Position numbers and translations under genes: made by a program. Below, one piece after another: positions 56,888 to 64,000 of a stretch of DNA of 64,000 nt. The stretch lies in contig ARYC01025386.1 in assembly GCA_000711775.1 (NCBI GenBank), positions 19,823 to 83,822 on the forward strand, written 5' to 3'. How positions within the stretch are numbered: position 1 is the first letter of the stretch; every line of letters starts with the position of its first letter. Source of the stretch: Oxytricha trifallax. Taxonomy: Eukaryota; Ciliophora; Spirotrichea; Sporadotrichida; Oxytrichidae. The notes below the pieces were generated by a model, which did no database searches, was not told the origin of the DNA, and worked only from the letters and a program-made list of their open reading frames with translations.

Positions 56888-57906
56888 TCAATTAAAAGCT
56901 TAATTTAAGCTAATGTAGTCTTTCATTAAAGAAATATATCTAATCACAATTCTTTCTATTGTCTTTCTACTTATATTTTTTATTGATGCTTTGATGAGTT
57001 CTTAATGTTGTTAAGCAGAATACTTGAAGTCATTATTCACGTGCATGTTTTTAATGGTGCTTTATTCTAGGAAAGACTTCCTCGATACAATAATGGTACT
57101 TGAGGAGTATGGTGCATTGTAGACACACTCCCACCCATATTCTCTAATTTAGTTGTACACTGCTTTGCTATGGTGACTGTGCAAATTATCCCAGAATTTT
57201 ACAACTTGAGTGTTTTGATTATTAATTTTTAAATATTCAAGTATATTTTAACAGTCTGTTGTGTTGATTGAGAAAGATTTGATAATATTTTCCCTCTAAG
57301 CCCTACTCTTTGCTTATTACGACAATAACAGCTTTAGTCTTCTGTACTATCCCTAACCTGTTTATTACACATTTAGAATATTTAGGAGCCAATAATTTTA
57401 TAGAAGTCTGAAAAGGTTTAAAAATTATCTTGTCGATATAAATAATCTTTATGTGACTATTAACATGTATTAATAGGGTTCTGAATCTAGACAATCTCTA
57501 CACGTACACCCTTTGAGTTTAATTATGATTCATCTTAAATCTTAAATCTAATTTTCATGACCTTATATTTGATTTTATTATTTCAATAGATTTTATAAAG
57601 CTGGGAAAAGCAGTAAGATGGTACTATGGGTATTATTTAAAAGGAGTGCTCGGCTATCAAGAGAAGTCCTCTATGCCTATCTAAAATATAAGAGGAAGAG
57701 ATTATGGCGTTTGAATTATTCCGGCAGAGATTCAGTTCTTGTTTCATTGTCTTTCTTAATATGATTAGATTCATCAAGTTTTGGAGAAAAATATTTTCAA
57801 ACCTAATATTGAGTAATGCCAAGGATTGAAGATATTGTCCTATAGCTTGGCAGGACTGTTTTATTTTAATGTTATGGATTAGACCCATAACGTAGTGTTT
57901 TAACAT
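56888..57906 (-). pseudogene. IS630/Tc1-mariner-type DDE transposase
   Basis: On the minus strand, IKIIYIDKIIFKPFQTSIKL and KLLAPKYSKCVINRLG correspond to the first catalytic strand of the DDE domain and the WAxKG-like region, with Asp-Lys instead of Asp-Glu. IIKSFSINTTDCQNILEYL is followed by QVVKFWDNLHSHHSKAVY, the second catalytic Asp with the DN..H motif. NQIREYGWECVYNAPYSS then matches the PYSPxLNPIE region, but the terminal catalytic acid is not evident. The N-terminal 130 residues (57.5-57.9 kb) have no clear HTH. A frameshift near 57.3 kb separates the two catalytic parts. No terminal repeats were located. Family transposases make TA duplications, like two other elements in this window. 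Confidence 0.75.
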
Positions 57907-57909
57907 AAA

Positions 57910-58570
57910 ACATCAACCTTTATTCAGCTATTAATTGTGACTCACCAATTTAATAAAATCTCGAATTTGTATATTTCTTAATAATAATTAACGCTTTACG
58001 TAGAAAAAATTATGATTATATTTAAAGAAATAAAATTAAAAAAATTAAAATACTCTCTAATCTTACTTTCTTTTCAAAGAGTTTATCACAAATTCAAAAG
58101 TAGCGCATATTGAAAAAAATTTATGATATTTATATACTTAGACAACAATTATCTTAAATTCATACTGAATGTGATTGAAGTTTGTCTTACTATTCATTAT
58201 ATAGCATCTACAAAAAATTAAAGAATAAATAATAAATATAATCTTAAAACCGCTAAAGAATTCCTAGAAAATTCTATATTCTGAAATTTAGTCATTCTAA
58301 TTGTCCTCACTAAATGAGAAATAGTTAAGAAAATTTTGAAATAAATTATTTACAAAAATTAAAAATAATTCAATTAAACATATTAGATCATATAAAATTA
58401 TACTTTACTCTTTGTTTTTTTTATCATCATCCTTATTCTATTTAATTTTCTTATTTTATTAAATTAAATTCCTAACAGGTATTCATTTTAAAAGTTTTAA
58501 ATTTCCTGATCTTTAATATTTTAATAATTACAATTTTTAATAGAAAATCAATAAATAATTAAGAAATTAA
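57910..58570. other. AT-rich stretch, no gene seen
   Basis: No supported feature. Confidence 0.4.
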
Positions 58571-58574
58571 TTAG

Positions 58575-58740
58575 AATTAATCAAAAATGGAAAAAATATT
58601 TGAAGAGAAGATGCCGAGTAATTTAAAATAAATGGAAGTTACAAAAAACATATCTATATTTTTTACAGGGGTTGCACCTGATAACACTAAGAGTGGAAGT
58701 TGACAATTATTTCACTAACACAGTAACTGTTTTTAGATTT
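58575..58740 (+). repeat. Dispersed D/E-rich unit, copy H (rearranged)
   Basis: TAATCAAAAATGGAAAAAAT at the left is the unit's 3' end in reverse orientation. About 40 bp further, GGAAGTTACAAAAAACATAT begins the intron-like segment in forward orientation, ending TTTTTTACAG before GGGGTTGCACCTGATAACAC. The coding part stops soon after. This copy is therefore a composite of two inverted pieces. Confidence 0.6.
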
Positions 58741-58749
58741 TAAGTTTTG

Positions 58750-60990
58750 CATTTCAATAAGTATTCCTATTCAGATATTAGATTTTCATTTAAACTTAAA
58801 TTTTTCACTTATTTTTCATAATAATAACTTAACTTTAAGTAAATTGGGTTCTACATATAACTACAAATAATAATCATATACTAGATACACTAACTAGAAA
58901 ACTGAAAAATAAAGTAAGTACTTTAAAAGAATATATCTTGTATTTTGAATTAAAGTCACAGTATATTATAAAGCTATTATTGTTCATATCTCCGAACTAT
59001 TGTTATATTCTAATTTACTTTTAATAGATTATATACTCTACTTATGTAGTTCTTAACAGAATATCACAGGAATTGTTAAATTATGTTGAAAAAGAAAATA
59101 TTAAACTTCTAATTTAAAACACAAGCTTTTATAAGTTGGAAATATCACCAAATTACTTCAATATCTATTATCAATTATTTGTCTATAAAATTCTATGAGA
59201 ATGTTTTCCTAAATTTGTTTTTAAAAAATTATAATTTTGATGAAATATACACTCACAAACAAATTAGATTAGATTGATAGGTAAAAATAAGTATGGTAAA
59301 ACTGATTTATTATATTTTGAAAGTATAAATATTTTTGGTTAACCAACCTATAAAAAAAATACTTTCTAATTATTCATGAATACTTCTTAAATTTATTTTT
59401 ATTTTAGAATAATTTAATTTAGCATTTATCATTAAATTAGTCAATATTATTTAGATAAAATTTATATAGATTATTCTGGTAACATTTAATATTAAGAAAT
59501 TGTTTGAGATCTGCATTTCTTTTTATTATTTACCGACGAATTAAATCATGTTAAGGGAACAAACATTAAACAGTTGTACTTTGATTCCAACCTTTTTGAT
59601 AATTTAACGTTGGTCTCATAAATTTTATATTTGCTGTGGATTTTAGGATAACTTTTTTATCCTAAAAAATGTGATTATATTTTGCATACATTTAATTATA
59701 TACTACTCTCTTATTATTTCTAGATAATGATCATCATTTTAAGATAGATTTTTTGATATTATAAATTATAATTATTTATATAAAATGAACTAAAAAAACT
59801 GAACTTTATTTTCTATGGAAGTACATTGAAAAAGAGTGTAAGTTTTGAAATAATTAGAGAAATCCCTATATAAATCTAAAAAAATAAACTTATATTTAAA
59901 CATTTTTTAAATTAACTTTTAAATTTACATATATAGATATTTCTTTTGAGGTATAATAGTTTAATATTATTTGGATAAAGGAATTAACAAAATTAAATGG
60001 ATAAATATAGTACTTGTTGGACATTAAAATAATAATAAGTTTACATAAAAAAACATGTTTCATCTTTTATTTTTGCTGGAAATATATTCTTTAAAAGATA
60101 TGAAAAGATATGTGAAAAAAAATATAACTAATAATTAATATTGATAAGAAAAAATTTCTGGAATAAAATGATAAAGATTGGATTGGAAAAGCAACTTTAT
60201 AAGATTTGCTTTTTATAAGGTTCCTTAATATAATTATTATTAATTATTTTTTTAATAAAATAATATATTGTAAATAATCATAAGAATTATTTACGAAAGA
60301 ATTTGAGAAATATTAATTTATTAATCTATTTATTTTGTGTTTTTATAAAATGTTTGAAATGTAATCTGGAACTACAACTATTAAAGTTTCTAAAATAGTA
60401 ATCACCTCACCTTACACTATTAGTATTTCTATTTAATTTCAAGATTTGTATTTTATTAATTTAAAACTAAGCAATTACAAAGAACTCTATCAGCAATGGA
60501 AGTTCACAATTTGAATGAATTTCTTTGTATTATTTTCATTAGTTGTTAGTTATATATAACTAAGTTTTTAATCAATATACTTTGAAAAAAACGCATAAAA
60601 TTCAATGTTAAACTGTGTACTGTCTCATTTTATACCGAGCAGGTACTCATGTGCGAAAAGTGTTACTTATTTTCAATTTTTGGCCTTATAGTATGAGAGT
60701 TAAAACAGCAGTAAAGAAAGGTTAGTATTTTGATTTGTTTTTCAAATTTGTTTTATTTTATTTTACCTAAAACATATGATTTTTCAGAGCAAGCTCAAAA
60801 TAACATTTGAGTTTTTTAATTTAATTATTTACTATATAGTAAGCTTAAAGCCTAATTTTTATTTATCAAGTTTTGGTTATATTTATTGAAATCTAACCTT
60901 TAAATTAATTAAAGTCACAATTTATTCTCGGCTTAACTCTTGTTCTTAATTTCAGTTATATTGTTAGTTATCATAGGGAAAAAGGTACTC
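58750..60990. other. AT-rich stretch, no gene seen
   Basis: No gene, RNA or shared repeat found over about 2.2 kb. Confidence 0.35.
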
Positions 60991-61104
60991 AAATTTTGAA
61001 TTAAAAATAAGAACATAAATTCGAAAATGATATTTATTTACGTTAAAACCCAGAAACCCAGCGTCAAAATTTAAATGATAAAATTTCTTCTACTTTGGTC
61101 CTGA

Positions 61105-61518
61105 CAGGAAATTGACAGGACATTCTTTATTTTAAGGGTAGGGACATAAATTAATAATATCTTATCCTATTGTGATGATGCGAACATTTTAAAGGATTCT
61201 TTGAAAAATTAACAAAATCAATTATGCTTAATTACTTCTGATAATAAACAAAAAGCCTTTTAGCCTCTTAAGAAAACCTCAGCCAATAAAATAATGCTTT
61301 AGATGAGGAATAAAAGTTTCCTGAAAAAATGTGAAGAAAATTTTAATATGCTTAAATTAAAAAGTAATTAATATGTAATATTGTAAATCAAATATGCTAA
61401 TTAAATTAGCGCTTAATTAATTGCATAAATTCCTTTAAGTGTGATTAAATCTTTATAAAATAACAAAACTGCATAATATCATTATCTCAAACTCTAGTGC
61501 ATATTTTATAGATATTGA
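61105..61518 (+). CDS. ORF of 137 residues, first of a pair
   Basis: A TGA-bounded frame of 138 codons reads QEIDRTFFILRVGTQINN, CDDANILKDSLKNQQNQL and LITSDNKQKAFQPLKKTS, with many TAA/TAG as Gln. It has no ATG in the first 60 codons. Upstream (about 61.0-61.1 kb) another frame reads NPETQRQNLNDKISSTLVL, which suggests a frameshift near 61.11 kb. The latter half is more AT-driven. No family recognised. Confidence 0.4.
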
Positions 61519-61632
61519 TCATTATAGGGAACGAGTTTTTGCCCTTTTTAAATAATTCTCTAAGAAATTTCTCAGAGATGGTTCAACGATTCCTTATTTT
61601 TAACCCATCGAATAAGTTGATTTTGATTAATG
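61490..61632 (+). pseudogene. Short coding block bridging the pair
   Basis: One frame reads SNSSAYFIDIDHYRERVF, ALFKQFSKKFLRDGSTI and PYFQPIEQVDFDQ before TGA. It has strong protein character. It overlaps the end of the preceding frame and the start of the next, so 61.1-62.0 kb is best viewed as one gene with frameshifts. No family recognised. Confidence 0.45.
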
Positions 61633-62031
61633 AACCCTGTTTTTCTAACTAAATTCATAAAGAGTATTTTTTAAGTAAAAAGGGACAAAAACTAAAAAAG
61701 GAACCTAAATACTTATGTTGCTATTTACGTTATGGGTTAACGTAAACTTTTCTTTGGTTTGTTGGTTACTTTCATAAAAATCTATTAAAATAGGAGAGAC
61801 TAAAATAGAATGAATCTAAAAGTCTATGGAAGTTAATTTTAAAGAGACCAAATTATTACTATCTTAACAATTTATGTTTTAGAACAACTTCCTTCAATCC
61901 AAATTTTTTATAGAACAAGAAAAAAATCACTAACATACATTCAAATTTAAGGTTTAATGATAAAATTTAAAATTAGAACAGGAATTCTAAATAGTAAGTT
62001 TAACATAAACAATTCAAATTATACAGTATGA
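61630..62031 (+). CDS. ORF of 133 residues, second of the pair
   Basis: An ATG-TGA frame of 134 codons with about ten TAA/TAG as Gln starts MNPVFLTKFIKSIFQVKRD and continues LNTYVAIYVMGQRKLFFG, then IYVLEQLPSIQIFYRTRKK. The ATG overlaps the preceding TGA (TAATGA). The composition is basic and moderately hydrophobic. It is probably the downstream part of the same gene. No family recognised. Confidence 0.4.
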
Positions 62032-62199
62032 CATATCTACACAATGCCCATAAAAGAAACGCGAATAAAAAAATTACGATGAGCTAAGATAGGGTCAAGC
62101 GTCAAGGTACATAAATTTGACTCTATAAAAGAAACATTTCTTCATACATATTAATTAACTCAAAGATAATTAAAATAAACATAGAACTTAATCTCTCAT

Positions 62200-64000
62200 T
62201 ATTACATAAAGGAACCTAACTTTGCTCTTTATTTAAGCCCCCCCCTTTTTTAATATAGTAAGAAAACATCATATTTTAATTTTTAAATTAAGTTCCCTAA
62301 TTTTAAATACTTTGACTTATTTATTTATTACTTTATTAATACTAAATTAATGATTCTCAAATCCTTTAGTAAATAATTCTTGTTGATAATTATATTTGAT
62401 TGAATTAACTTATTTTATAATATGATTGTTTTTTTGTAAACGTAATGGATCCACTAATTTTCGGAATAAATTAAGTTTAATTAAAATTAAACAATTTTTG
62501 GAATTATAGAGTAGTCTTTATTGCTCATGATATCTTATCTTAACTTTTAGATTTTATTTTGAAAAATCTAAATAAATGGATGCAAAATTAATTTTGGAAA
62601 ATATAAAGTAAATTTTAAAATTATAAAATAAATAAAAACTGTATATGTTTTTATTCATATGAAATTTTGTACTTTGTTATACATAAATTTAACAGAAAAA
62701 TAATTAGAAAATCTAAAAAAAATTTTTAAATATAACAGAAAATAAAAAAATCAATATATTAAAACACTTCGCTTTCTCACAAAATATAATTAATCTCAAA
62801 TCTAAGCTTCTAAAAATTATTTGAAAATATTTTAACCAAGTTAAATTAAGATTTTCATGAATAACCTGCAAATAGCTTTGGTTTTCATGTGAAAAATAAA
62901 ATCGAAAATGGATTTAAAGGATAAAAGATAGATTAAAATAAAAATAAAAATATTTAACTAAAAAATGTTTAAATGATAAATCCTGCATTTTTACTTTAAT
63001 TTTGCAAATTACATAATAATACAATTACATAAATTTATTTAAATTTGAGAGATTATATAATTAAAACAGCTTATTACTATTATCTAAGCAAACAAAGCTA
63101 CAACCTAATTCAAATCAATAGCAAATTATTTATTATAATTACTTATCAACTATTTTAAGTAATATTGTATCCTCTTTTTTTATAATGGAAGGGTTAACTT
63201 AATAATTAAAAATTTTCAAAAAAAGAAAAATTTTAAAAATATTAATTGCAAAATAAATAAATTGATATATTTTAAAATTAAAACTAAGATTTGATAAAAG
63301 CAAACAAACATTTGATTGTGTATGATTATGGAGAGATCTTAATGTTTATATTTTAATCTCGAAAAATTGCCAACTTTAGTAATCATATTGAAAATAAATT
63401 CCAGATTATCCGAAAATATCTGAAAAAATAATCAGAATAAGAATTGAATTAAATAATTAATTTTAAGAAAGCTGTTGTAGAAAACTAATATAATTTTTTG
63501 AAACTTTAACAAACCATTATAATTGTTTTAAAATAAATAGTATAAAAAGTATTATTGATTATATTATTATTAAAATTTATGAAAAACTTTTTATTTTTTA
63601 ACTACAAAGACCATAATTTGAAAATAATATAGATTTCTTTTTTTTAGAATTACAATTATAATTACCTTTAATTATTTTATAGTTTTACTATTTTCAATTA
63701 TGCCAATTATTTTTTTTCTCTGATAAATGGCTTAGATCACACTTCATCAAATTTATTATCTAGGAAATTAAAACGGCAGGCATTTTTAAAATGCGCAAAT
63801 ATTCATTTTCAATAGATTTGAAATTTTAACTTTAATTATCTTAAGTAATTAATCTAGAATTCATGATTTTTTTAGTATAGAGGCAAAGGAAACTTGAAGA
63901 TTTAATTTAATAAATAAGAAATTTTCTTTTATGTTCCTCAACCTCACTTCAAGTTAATTTAATCCCCATGTTTGAGCTTTTCCATCATGAATTATCACCA
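62200..64000. other. AT-rich stretch to the window end, no gene seen
   Basis: A run of eight C at 62,238-62,245 stands out but has no visible partner. The last 150 bp are slightly richer, perhaps the edge of another feature cut by the window. Confidence 0.35.

Noticed and set aside
59339-59353. TTAACCAACCTATAA as a chromosome breakage sequence
   Set aside because: Only 11 of 15 positions match, and the 3' CTCTTT part is missing.
1-64000. CRISPR arrays, bacterial operons, rRNA or telomere repeats
   Set aside because: No spaced direct-repeat array, Shine-Dalgarno-type operons, rRNA-like conserved blocks or tandem CCCCAA/TTGGGG was seen.

Overview
The window is very A+T-rich, gene-poor DNA that reads as nuclear sequence of a ciliate using genetic code 6 (TAA and TAG = Gln, TGA = only stop). 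Under the standard code there is almost nothing longer than 100 codons. Read with TAA/TAG as Gln, open frames of 80 to 250 codons appear, carrying recognisable protein motifs. A 181-residue frame at 46,595-47,140 (-) crosses eleven TAA/TAG codons and stops at TGA. The base composition, the code, the AP-endonuclease LINE, the TA-flanked DNA elements and the near absence of intact genes best fit germline-limited (micronuclear) DNA of Tetrahymena or a close relative. The species is an inference; no marker gene proves it.

Layout. 0.9-2.5 kb: 3' half of a LINE (+). 2.5-8 kb: mostly AT-rich filler with two foldback structures and one small frame near 5 kb. 8-10.3 kb: decayed coding blocks (+). 12.7-19.9 kb: a LINE (-) with AP endonuclease, reverse transcriptase and C-terminal Cys/His cluster, split inside the RT by a 2.24-kb element with terminal inverted repeats and TA duplications. 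It is followed by a D/E-rich repeat unit and a Ulp1-like (C48) protease frame. 22.5-32.5 kb: a string of mostly broken genes, including a coiled-coil protein, a possible retropepsin and an MT-A70-like C-terminus. 36.8-37.6 kb and 51.5-52.2 kb: two secreted-type proteins, both broken. 41.7-42.6 kb: a gene of about 290 codons with one frameshift. 44.45-45.06 kb: a 611-bp near-perfect palindrome. 46.1-48.1 kb: three co-directional frames, then a basic ORF next to paired hairpins. 55.2-57.9 kb: an MT-A70 adenine methyltransferase remnant, an unknown gene and an IS630/Tc1-type transposase. 61.1-62.0 kb: two consecutive frames.

One feature ties the window together: a dispersed unit of about 240 bp, found eight times (13.9, 33.1, 44.0, 48.4, 48.7, 52.6, 54.4 and 58.7 kb). 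It has an intron-like segment (GTAAGTTAC ... TATAG) followed by a block that in several copies encodes an Asp/Glu-rich tail. I know of no description of this unit, and it is the best candidate here for something new.

Limits: everything was read by eye. Frames marked as ORF rest on TGA-free length, composition and in-frame arithmetic, not on homology searches. Single-base frameshifts are frequent; they may be real decay or sequencing error.
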